Of a DNA stretch of 64,000 nt, positions 9,427 through 18,237 are shown piece after piece. A program made the translations under genes and the position numbers. The notes beneath the pieces are model-generated. The model did not search any database and was not told the DNA's origin. It saw nothing but the letters and a program-made list of their open reading frames with translations. Numbering within the stretch: position 1 is the stretch's first letter; each line of letters begins with the position of its first letter. Source of the DNA: Pycnococcus provasolii (taxonomy: Eukaryota; Chlorophyta; Pseudoscourfieldiophyceae; Pseudoscourfieldiales); NCBI GenBank assembly GCA_049487715.1, contig CP150548.1, positions 310,001 through 374,000 on the forward strand, given 5' to 3'.

Positions 9427-12126
9427 TTAGGGGGTCTCGGGGCATCCAGCTGACGGGCATCCGATATCGGAGAAGAGGCCATTGACTTCTTTTCCGCAGA
9501 CTTTGGTGGCATTCAGTTGGTTGGTAGGAGGATCGGTTCCTCCATAGCAAATCCCGGTAGAAAACCCAGCGAACGTTCCAGTCACCAACGAACTCAGGTC
9601 CGCGTCGAGCGATTGTTGGTCGCTTTCGTTGCCGATGCACACAGAACCTCCATCTTCAAGGTTGGGTGCGCACAGCGTCTGGAGATTGCTGTTGCCGTAA
9701 ACCTGTAAGATTGGTAGGAGGGATAGGTTGTCAGAGGGAAAAAGGGACAGAGGGTAGTACGTGAGTTTGGTGTTGTTGTGACGATGAATGTATCTGCTGT
9801 GTGGAAAAGAGAAAGAGAGAGAGACAGGAAAAAAAAAAAAAAAAAAAAAAGGGGGGGGGGGGGGGGGGGGTGGTTGCGTACCTGGAATTCGTTGCTCGAT
9901 GTCGTCAGCACAGGAATGCTGATGCCGACGAGGTTCTCGTTGCCAATGATCTGTTGTTGTTTTGTTTGTATTGAAAGGTGGTACTGTAAGTTTTGGTGCT
10001 GTTGTTCTTGTGACGACGATGAATCCATTTGATGACGGGTTGTCACGTACCACGAGGAAATTGGCCACTGTCGTCAACTCAGGGAGCTTGACGTCGACGA
10101 GTTCACGATTGCCGGAAATCTGTTGATTTGTTTGTTGTATGGAAGTTTTGTAAGGAAGAAGAGTGAGTGAGTGAATTTCACATGCAGCACTTGAGTGATA
10201 CGATTTGTTATGGAAGAACACACAAAAAACAAGGAATAAAAAGACAAAAGATAGAGTAAGACGTACGACGACGTTTTCCGCCTCCTTCAGCGCAGACAAG
10301 TCCACCTCTGCGAGATTCGGGTTGCCTCCGATCTGTGTGTTCAGGGAGGGGTGTTGTTTTGTATGTGTCGTTGAGTGGGTGAGTACATGGTGAGTTTTGT
10401 GCAATCAGTTGAAAAGTCAATTTTGAAAGGGATACGTACTTCGACGCTCAGGGTCGAGTTACCCTCAAGACGAGGCGCGTAGATACTCGTCAAAGAGCTT
10501 TGCCCGCCAAAGTCCGCGAACTATTGTTGTTGTTGTTATTTGTTGTTTGATGATACGAATGGTTGTTGTGTTGTTGTGAATTTGTGATTGGTTTGTTAGT
10601 GAGGTGCTACCAAATGGAATGTGTGTGTTCTGTCGAAGACACGCCATATTATTGTAGAAGAACATAAGGCAGAGCACGAAGAAGAAGGAGGAAGGGTCGA
10701 AGGGAAAGCAAGTAAGGAGGAGGAGCGTACGTACTCTGAATTCCCCCGCAGGTCCTGTCACCCAGTTGGCGAAGCGAACCTCCGCAAGATTTGGGATTTC
10801 TCCAGATCCAAAGAAAGGAAAATCCACCTCCTGGGACGAGTCAGTCATGCATGGGAACGAGGTGATGGTGACGTTGGTAGGATCGCCGCCTAATCCTTCG
10901 ATGTCACCTGCTCGGCGAGGGTGATCGGCGTTTCTCCTTCGAATGGCTCGGGGTCGCACGAGTGTACTGCGGTACCAACCAGGCGCCTACTTATCGCAAG
11001 TATTGCACTCCTCAAAAGCCTCTTTTGTTTTGTTGTTTTGTTTTCTGCTTTTTTTTTTTTTTCTCCTTTTTTTTGTTGTTGTTGTGATGTCCTTGTGGGG
11101 AATGTCACGGTAGTCAATCTTGCTGAATTTGCTCGTTTCAACGTACGGTGGCTTCCCACAGTCGAGTGCCATGTGGTGTGGAATGCACTTTCCACCCTTT
11201 TGATGCGTTTTAAATGTAAGGATGCACTTTTCAGGTGTAGAATAGCCTCCTCCAAAGTGTCCAGCCATCGTACAAATTGCACTCTTGCGGCTGATATCGT
11301 CAATCGCACATACCCACTTTTCATTGTAGTAGTAGATTCGTGAGAGTGAACGTCAAGCCATGCGCTTCTGACTTCGCATAGAAGTACTGAGTTTCGTATG
11401 GGGCGTAGATAGACGACGACCACCCCCCACCCCACCCCATTGCCCCCCATGGCACCCACCACCACCAGAAGCGTGAGTGACAGTGTACCAAGTAGCTTCA
11501 CTCGCATCATCAGGATGTCCCCAGAAGGGAAGACAGTGTTCTTCCTTCTTTACTTCGCAAGGACCAGAGTAGTAGTCAAACTTGGCATACTTGCGATACT
11601 TCCATGTAAACGGCGAGTACCACTTCGGCTTGGGGTAGAACGTGTCGCACGGGTAGTGCTCGTCCTGCTCGTACTGCTTCCCATAGTACGGCCCAACTCC
11701 ATATTTAGAGTCGTACTTGCTGTAGCCGTATCCAGAGTCGTACTTGCTGTATCCAGAGTCGTACTTGCTGTATCCAGAGTCGTATCCAGAGTCGTATCCA
11801 GAGTCGTACTTGTTGTCATTGTACTTGTTGCTGCTGTACTTCCACGTCCACGGCGCCCACCACTTGTACTTGGGATAGTAGCCTGATTTGTATTCTTCAC
11901 CGTAGTAGCCTGAGTTGTATTCATCAACGTACTTCGTCGTCTCATAAGTCGTCGTCGTCGATTTGTCTGCGCTCACACCACTCACGGCACTGAGCATTAC
12001 GACGACAGCAAGCAGAGCGACCAGAACGGCTGATGACGCCGTGACGATCGATCGCATGTTCCTGACATTCGTCGTCATCATCTTCGTTACTACCACTATT
12101 ATGGTATACTGTTTTGTATGAGCCAA
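9427..12126 (-). CDS. Secreted Tyr-rich and leucine-rich-repeat protein, multi-exon, frame breaks in 5' exons
   Basis: Joined minus-strand gene. Exons read from the sequence: 12126-11147, 10986-10735, 10520-10440, 10332-10267, 10119-10051, 9950-9882, 9702-9427; the introns I can place begin GTACGT or GTACGC and end TAG or CAG. It has a signal peptide (SSAVLVALLAVVVMLSAVSGVSA), a Tyr-rich region with KYDSGY repeats, and a Cys-containing segment (CILTFKTHQKGGKCIPHH). Then come LRR units, one per exon, of the form GNxxLxxVxLPxLT (e.g. GNRELVDVKLPELTTVANF), and a Cys-containing C-terminus (CGKEVNGLFSDIGCPSAGCP). The repeats resemble BspA/Ecm33-type LRRs. Frames must shift near 11440 (G-runs), 11325 and 10906 to keep protein-like sequence, so this is either a decaying gene or contains base errors. 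No membrane anchor, so extracellular. Confidence 0.65.
9829..9870 (+). repeat. Poly(A)-poly(G) homopolymer tract inside an LRR-gene intron
   Basis: About 22 A followed directly by 20 G on the + strand; on the coding strand this is C20 then T22 within the last intron of the LRR gene. The T tract can serve as the intron's pyrimidine stretch, but its exact length is unreliable in any sequencing method. Confidence 0.85.
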
Positions 12127-13253
12127 TCAACAAACGCCTGCGCGCTGCCAATCTATCAGGTATGATGAGGACCAACCGACCAACGTGTGCAGTGATTGAT
12201 GAGGACCAATCAATGAGCGAGCCAATCAATGAACGAAAGGAGCCAAGGTATACTAAATACGCCAACGAGCCAATAAGTAAAAAAGACTGTACCTGTAGAA
12301 GAGGCACGACCATAGACCTCTCACAAAGACCATACCACAAAGACCATACAAGCCTGCAAAAGAGCTGCACTGACTACTACGAACCACCACTGGGCACCAC
12401 ATTCACAGCGTGACATGTTTCGCATGAGCCGGGAATGGCGAACAAATAACGGGCGGAGGGGCCGAGGGTGAAAAAGGTCCTTGGGCCAAACAAACTTCCG
12501 GTCTTTTTCACCCCACCTTGGGGGATACACCGTTGCTTGGTGCATGGCTGTCCTGTCCTGTCCTTTGGGGTCCGGCTTGGGTTTTGGTTTCCCAACGTCC
12601 GGACCATCCAACCTCTCGGCACGCACGCCCGCATGCTGGCTGAAACGGCGTTGATAGCCGACTCTCTTCAATTGGACACATTCGTGCACTCGGCTTGGCG
12701 GCGTACGCCGGTGGTCCTGCCTTCCGCCGTGGACGATCGACGAGACTTTTTTGGACGCTGGGCTCTGCCGACTCCTGTGGGATGACGGTGTATGTTTCAG
12801 TGTCCGCGTCGTAGGCTGTAGTGATGCCGAAGTCGTTCGGGTACTGTTTTATCTTAACTCTGTGCATGATCCGGCTATTCTTCGGCGTTTTGTTGCTGAG
12901 ATCAGTTCGTGGTCTATCGGAGCTACATAGTTGGTAGTCTAACCTTACAGTATGTACTGTAGGTACTGTACCGTGGTATCACGACTGCACGTTGAGCCTC
13001 CCTCCCTCCATCCCTCGACGATTAAAACTTTAACCTTAGGTACTCGATCCCATTTCCCACATTTCACGTAAAATTAAGCTTAAGAGTTCGCGAATCCCCC
13101 GACCGACAGCCCTGTCCGACAGCCCGATGATCGGTCGATCGGTCGATCGGTCGATGCAACAGGTCGGCGACTCCCTTTTGTACTTTTGACTTTTGTTTCT
13201 GTTTTTCGGGGATTTCGACGAGGTAGTTCGACGTCACTTTCGGCCGTTCGCTC
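12127..13253. other. 1.1-kb intergenic region between divergent LRR gene and IQ protein
   Basis: No secure gene. A minus-strand frame at 12508-12867 begins with a protein-like stretch (MHRVKIKQYPNDFGITTAYD), then becomes Arg/Pro-rich and may be a gene fragment. Loose repeats of AGCCAATCAATGA occur at 12120-12285, CGATCGGT units at 13131-13157, and a cluster of TACTGTA/TACAGTA words at 12946-12976. Confidence 0.45.
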
Positions 13254-15878
13254 ATGGCCTCGTTCGGCCTCGTCGGCCTCGGCGGCGGCGGCGATGCGGC
13301 AACCCACAAAGGCCTCGTCGGCCACGGCGGCGGCGGCGATGCGGCAACCCACAAACCGGTGGCCGGAGCTCATGCACTTCACGCAGCGGTGGCAGACGCG
13401 ACGCGCGTCAGCGAGCTCGCTGCGGGGCGCATCCAGGCCGGATTCAGAGGGCACGTCGTGAGAGCGGAGCTCGACTCCATACACAGACGGAACATGAAGG
13501 AGCACGGCCTAAGACGCTTGCACATACGCAGATACACGCTGTGCAAGCCATGGCGGCACGCGATATCGGTCATGCTGGCACTGGACGTCTGGCTTAAGGA
13601 CGACGAGAATGTTAAGGTGCGAGAGAAAAACGACAAAAGGCACGTCGAAGATGCGACGAAGAAAAATAAAGTCGTGTTCGAGGTGAAAAATTACGAAGAG
13701 CTACGAAAGGTCGAAATGAGCAAGCAAGGCGACGAATCGATGTACACGATGGACGCGCTTTCAAAACGACGCCACTGTCGAATACACCCAAAGGTTGTCA
13801 ATGCCATAAACTCGTGGTGGGACCACTTCAGCGAAAACAACGAGGAGGGCAAGGAGGTGGTGAAGTGCGAAGCGTATGCCATTATGAACATGGCACTAGA
13901 CCTTGTCATCAATCACGACGCTGGACTCGACGACTTCGAAATGGTGGAAATTGCGGGAGAGAATTTCGTGGATGACGCCCACGGACAGCTCGATTTGGAC
14001 CGCTCTCTCTTTTTCGAAGCAGTTTTCGAGCTTGCCGATATCTGGACGCCAACCATTGACCCAGACCACTATGAGAAATTTCTTGGCCAACTTCTCAGGA
14101 AAGTCGAGGATGAGATCAGCAGGAACGGGCAGCGCTTGAGCAAGTTGGCAAAAGTGGTCGTAGCCGACGTGAAGAGTGGCAAGTACGACAGATCCGGCAG
14201 CCTCGTTGATAAGGACGGAAGGAAATTGACGCGCCGCGCAGATGGAACTCTTCGCTACGCGGAGACGGGCAACCTTGTGCAAAAGGCGCAGCTTGCACGC
14301 AGCACTAGCTTAAGCTGGGATCATGCGACGAAGCACCTCGATCCGATACACGGGCCGCACAAGAAGTTGGACGCCTCGAGCGGGCGGTGGATAGATGTCA
14401 TGGCATCAAACGAGGATGGCGATAGACTTAAAGCGCGGAATGGAAATCTTAAAGCGCGGAATGGAAATCTTGGCGACAATGGCGGACGCGACTCGAACGG
14501 CGACGACGCCCAGGAGTCATGGCAGCCGCAGAATACTGGGGATCTTGGACCGGATCCAGCCGTCCTACCCGGCACACAACTTCTGCGTCCATTTGATGAA
14601 AACAATTTTCAAAAAGGCCCGTGGAAAGCTGGGGATGCCCCGAGCTCGATGGATACTCTTGCAGGTGGCTTGGGACCAAATGGAGATGTCATGTCCATAA
14701 ATCATTATGGGACACCTTGGCGTAACAGTGGTGCTGTGCGAGACGAATCTTCAATCCGTTGGATTCCGCAAGGCGACGGCAAGAATGAGGAGCAGAAAGC
14801 GCTTGAGGCGATTAAAGGCACCTCAGGTCAACCGAACGAGATGGACCGCATGATTGGCGCCGGTCACGTTAATTTAGATCCTTACGTTCGGCCTGACGTT
14901 AACTGGGAGACGGATCCAGATAGGCAATTCTTGCCTGGTGCCTCAAAAGCTTCACGCGTTCACGGGGCTCGTGGGAAAAACGCGAACACATCGGCAGATA
15001 CCGATGTTGTGGTGGCCTTTGAATCCAAGGAATTTAATCTCCCTGATAAATTGGCTGAGATGGCTGAGCAGCGTGCCGCAAAAGGTCCAGTGATTCGCGC
15101 GAAAAAATCTGATGGAAGGATTCAATCTGCTCGAGCAAAGAAGAACGACAAAGAACATATCATTCTTGCAGATGTGAATGAGACTGATGTACCGCCGAAT
15201 TATCGGCCAAGCATAGACCCACTAATAAATAAAGTTGCATCGCCGATTGTTGAGTTGATGAAGGAACGCGAGATGAGGCGAAAAATGGCTAAGAAAGCTC
15301 AGGAAAACATGATAATCGCATTAGAACCTAAAGCTCTAATCTCGGATCCAGCCAAGAAGAGTGCCTTCAAATCGTCTTTCTACAGGTCCGATGCTAACGA
15401 GGAATCTACATCCAAATTCCGTCGCCGCATTCAGAGTGCGAGGCTGCCAAACTCCAGCTCGCGCTCTGCCAAAAAGCAGATGAATTCGGACGAAGCTGCC
15501 GGTGCTCTGAGTGCTCGACCACATCATGTGACACCGTACCAGAAGCGGCTGGAGGAGGAGGAGGGTAGGCGAAAAGCTCTTAAGCTGCCCCCGTTAAATA
15601 CTCCAAAGAAGCGAGAATACGTCGACGTCCTTCATCCATCACGGCCAACGATCGTGAGCGACGAGGTTCGCCTGCCACCCATCGACGAAGGAGTCTACCT
15701 ACGTGAAGAGATCAATAAGGCTGTCAATCAAGCGCGTCTCGAGACTGAGGAGGCAGCACGACTGAAGATGGAGCAGATGAAGCAGGAGATGGCGGATCGC
15801 GAGGCGGCGATGATGCGTCGCATGGAGGAGGTGGAAGCGGCGCTTATAGCGATGAAGGCTGCGCAGATTTCACGGTAG
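13254..15878 (+). CDS. IQ-motif protein, possibly ciliary, uncharacterised
   Basis: 874 residues. The N-terminus has a tandem repeat of GLVG-GGGGDAATHK (residues about 5-35). An IQ motif (AGRIQAGFRGHVVR, about 57-70) would bind calmodulin or centrin. A conserved-looking block (about 185-300: INSWWDHFSENN, FFEAVFELADIWTPTID, YEKFLGQLLRKV) resembles EF-hand-like segments of flagellate IQ proteins, but I cannot name the family. The rest is charged and low complexity, with RIQSARAKK and RIQSARLPN boxes and a C-terminal coiled coil (ETEEAARLKMEQMKQEMADR). A short internal duplication (LKARNGN twice, nt 14431-14470) is visible. TGTAA occurs at 15960. The ciliary role is inference from motif style and the ciliary neighbours. 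Confidence 0.75.
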   Translation: MASFGLVGLGGGGDAATHKGLVGHGGGGDAATHKPVAGAHALHAAVADATRVSELAAGRIQAGFRGHVVRAELDSIHRRNMKEHGLRRLHIRRYTLCKPWRHAISVMLALDVWLKDDENVKVREKNDKRHVEDATKKNKVVFEVKNYEELRKVEMSKQGDESMYTMDALSKRRHCRIHPKVVNAINSWWDHFSENNEEGKEVVKCEAYAIMNMALDLVINHDAGLDDFEMVEIAGENFVDDAHGQLDLDRSLFFEAVFELADIWTPTIDPDHYEKFLGQLLRKVEDEISRNGQRLSKLAKVVVADVKSGKYDRSGSLVDKDGRKLTRRADGTLRYAETGNLVQKAQLARSTSLSWDHATKHLDPIHGPHKKLDASSGRWIDVMASNEDGDRLKARNGNLKARNGNLGDNGGRDSNGDDAQESWQPQNTGDLGPDPAVLPGTQLLRPFDENNFQKGPWKAGDAPSSMDTLAGGLGPNGDVMSINHYGTPWRNSGAVRDESSIRWIPQGDGKNEEQKALEAIKGTSGQPNEMDRMIGAGHVNLDPYVRPDVNWETDPDRQFLPGASKASRVHGARGKNANTSADTDVVVAFESKEFNLPDKLAEMAEQRAAKGPVIRAKKSDGRIQSARAKKNDKEHIILADVNETDVPPNYRPSIDPLINKVASPIVELMKEREMRRKMAKKAQENMIIALEPKALISDPAKKSAFKSSFYRSDANEESTSKFRRRIQSARLPNSSSRSAKKQMNSDEAAGALSARPHHVTPYQKRLEEEEGRRKALKLPPLNTPKKREYVDVLHPSRPTIVSDEVRLPPIDEGVYLREEINKAVNQARLETEEAARLKMEQMKQEMADREAAMMRRMEEVEAALIAMKAAQISR

Positions 15879-16354
15879 GATTGCCGTGCTACTACGACAG
15901 TCGTCACGTGTCGAAGACTTGCGACGTGCGTGCATCGCTGTTGGCGCCGCCGTTGCACGTGTAACATATGTAGAGTAAACTTACTTATTTAAGGAAATGT
16001 ACAGTAGACGAACAATTACATAGGCGTACTGTACCGTAAAGTTTACGGAATCGTACATACTGTACTGTAAACCTTTCTGTATCGTAGTACGACACTGTAC
16101 CAAGGAGTTGTCGTGAGGCCATACCAAATTACAGTCCAGGAAAGGCTGTCCAGGATTGGGATTGGGTGGTAAAGTTTAGGATGACAGCAACTGGTCTGAA
16201 TGCGGTAAATAGACGAACTTACCTTCAAAACAGTGGTATCGCAAGTCGCATCCCACAGGATCTCTGGATCTGAGGATCACTCGGTGGGTATAGGATACCA
16301 AACTACGGGTATTTCCCGGAAAGTGCGCGCCATTCTCGATCGCGCGGATCGGCG
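15879..16354. other. Intergenic between IQ protein and glycosidase-like gene
   Basis: No gene seen. It has TGTAA at 15960-15964 (likely poly(A) signal), several TACTGTA words, and a 15-base palindrome CCGTAAA-G-TTTACGG at 16034-16048 whose core recurs at 36568-36581. Confidence 0.5.
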
Positions 16355-18184
16355 ATGGCGCCACGGCGACCGCGGGCCTTGAGCCGCGTCGCCGCCGTGA
16401 CCGCCCTGCTTGTCGTCGGCGCCGTCGTGCCTATCACGATACTGAGCAAGCTCCAAAGAGACTCGGAGGTGGCGTCTTCCAGCCAAAGTAGTCAAGCAAG
16501 GCACGGCTCTCGCAGCCGCCGCTCGCCGTCGTCCAAGAAGGCGGCAAGGCACACCGTCAAGGCTTCGGCGCCGGCGCTGTGCGATAACACACGTTGCGCG
16601 GTGGAGGCGCTAAAGTCTAGACACGACCACCTTCACTGGCTCGGGTTTTGGGACGAGGGCGACTACCGGCCGCACGAGATTGTCGACTTTGCGAATCTGG
16701 GACTCGTGCGACGTCTCGAGGATGCAAGCGACGGAGGCGTCGTGGGCATGGCACATATCCTCAAGGTGACGGACGCGCTCTTCACGTGCCGTGGCTACGA
16801 AACGCTCGAGAGGTTTCGGGCGAAGCACTCGGCCTCGGCGAACGCCCCAATTTGGGAAGACGGCTGGGGTGCCGATAACATCGATGCCGCCTCCGGCGCG
16901 GCCGGTGCGCGGCGACCGCCGCTGCGCCTTCGTGCGGACTGGCGAGAGAGCTGGGCACGTCTAGCTGAGGACGCTGCGCCGCTGGTAAAGAATGGTTCTT
17001 TGATAGGATTTCAGCTTGGCGACGAGTTGCTCTACAACGGCTTGCGCTTTGAGCACCTCGCCGCGGCGGCGGCGCTCGTTCGCGCCACCTTCCCCAGTGC
17101 TGTCGTTTGGCTGAACGAGGCAAAAGCCGCGGTGGTTCCTGGCGGACTTGACGCGTACGGACGCGCGATTGAACCCGTGCCTGACGCAAGCATTCCAACG
17201 GACGAAGCGGATTCGTCCTCACTGGTACCAGGCAGCAAGCGGAAAATTCACCAGCCACGAAAAATGCCCGAAGGCCTGACATGGTTTTCGATTGACTGGT
17301 ATCCGCCAACCCCAAGGCCTTTGCACGAACAGCACCCGTACGCATCGAATGACGCATTCTTCGCCAAGATTCGTAAGATGTACGAAACGCGCGTGTACCC
17401 GCGCCTGCACAGTCATCAGCAAGCGGTTCTTGTTCCTGCAAGTTTTGGCAGCGACGAGGTACCTGGAACGTGCAATCGCACGTGCTTCGACGACCACTTC
17501 AGCCGCGACGCTGTGAGATACGCGCACTGGGCGAGCACCGATGACAGAATTGCCGCGCTAATTCCATACCACCTGCGCTTTTGTCCTCACTGCCGTGGTC
17601 GTCGAAACGAGATTGGAATAGCCCAGCTAAATCGCACACGCAGCGCGTGGAAGGAGGTGGGCAGGGCATTCGCCACGCCACGCGTGCTGCAGATGGAGGA
17701 GACTGAGGAGGCTGCCATAGCCATCGAGCGCGTTCACACGCTTAAGGCAACCCGCGATGAGTCGGCAAATCGTGTAAGAAAGAGCCAGGAAGCGCGTGCG
17801 CGTGCGATTGACATCGGCGGTAGCTCTGACAACATTGAGATGGCTCTTGAAGCTGCGAGGCGACGGAACGAAGCGATCGACGATTCAAAGGCTCGAGCAC
17901 GCGAGCACGAAAGAGCATTGTCGGAGCTTGCTCAAGCACGAAAGGCGGTGAGTAGAAACAAGGCTGCTGCGCACGTGCGCGAGGCGATGCTACGATATCA
18001 CGTCGTCCCCCAACGCAAGATAACGTGCAGCATGTCGAACATCGCCAGAATGCATGAGAGCGACGATGCGTATAACGAAGGCGACGAAGAGGGAAGCGAT
18101 AGATTCGAGCTCGACTATGCCGAAACAAATGACACAGCGAGCCGCGAAATAGTTCGCAAGCAATACGACTTCTGCGGTTCATAA
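16355..18184 (+). CDS. Type II membrane protein with glycoside-hydrolase-like lumenal domain
   Basis: 609 residues: basic N-terminus, one membrane helix (VAAVTALLVVGAVVPITIL, residues about 12-30), Ser/Lys-rich stem, then a lumenal domain (about 75-450). That domain has patterns of a TIM-barrel glycosidase: LHWLGFWDEGDYRPHEI, IGFQLGDELLYNG (a possible acid/base Glu), AVVWLNEAKA and WFSIDWYPPTP. Cys pairs (CNRTCFDDHF, FCPHCRGR) suggest a secretory location. A charged coiled coil follows (about 455-560). I do not recognise an exact family, so the hydrolase call is inference from fold-like motifs. It converges with the ALDL-like gene with 53 bp between stops. Confidence 0.6.
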   Translation: MAPRRPRALSRVAAVTALLVVGAVVPITILSKLQRDSEVASSSQSSQARHGSRSRRSPSSKKAARHTVKASAPALCDNTRCAVEALKSRHDHLHWLGFWDEGDYRPHEIVDFANLGLVRRLEDASDGGVVGMAHILKVTDALFTCRGYETLERFRAKHSASANAPIWEDGWGADNIDAASGAAGARRPPLRLRADWRESWARLAEDAAPLVKNGSLIGFQLGDELLYNGLRFEHLAAAAALVRATFPSAVVWLNEAKAAVVPGGLDAYGRAIEPVPDASIPTDEADSSSLVPGSKRKIHQPRKMPEGLTWFSIDWYPPTPRPLHEQHPYASNDAFFAKIRKMYETRVYPRLHSHQQAVLVPASFGSDEVPGTCNRTCFDDHFSRDAVRYAHWASTDDRIAALIPYHLRFCPHCRGRRNEIGIAQLNRTRSAWKEVGRAFATPRVLQMEETEEAAIAIERVHTLKATRDESANRVRKSQEARARAIDIGGSSDNIEMALEAARRRNEAIDDSKARAREHERALSELAQARKAVSRNKAAAHVREAMLRYHVVPQRKITCSMSNIARMHESDDAYNEGDEEGSDRFELDYAETNDTASREIVRKQYDFCGS

Positions 18185-18201
18185 TATACATTACATCGTT
18201 G

Positions 18202-18215
18202 TGTAAATTTTTACA
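18202..18215. terminator. Bidirectional TGTAA/TTACA poly(A)-signal palindrome
   Basis: TGTAA at 18202-18206 on the + strand and TTACA (TGTAA on the - strand) at 18211-18215, between two convergent stop codons 53 bp apart. TGTAA is the usual chlorophyte polyadenylation signal, so one small palindrome may end both transcripts. Confidence 0.5.
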
Positions 18216-18237
18216 GTTATTTTAGGAAACAATTCCA

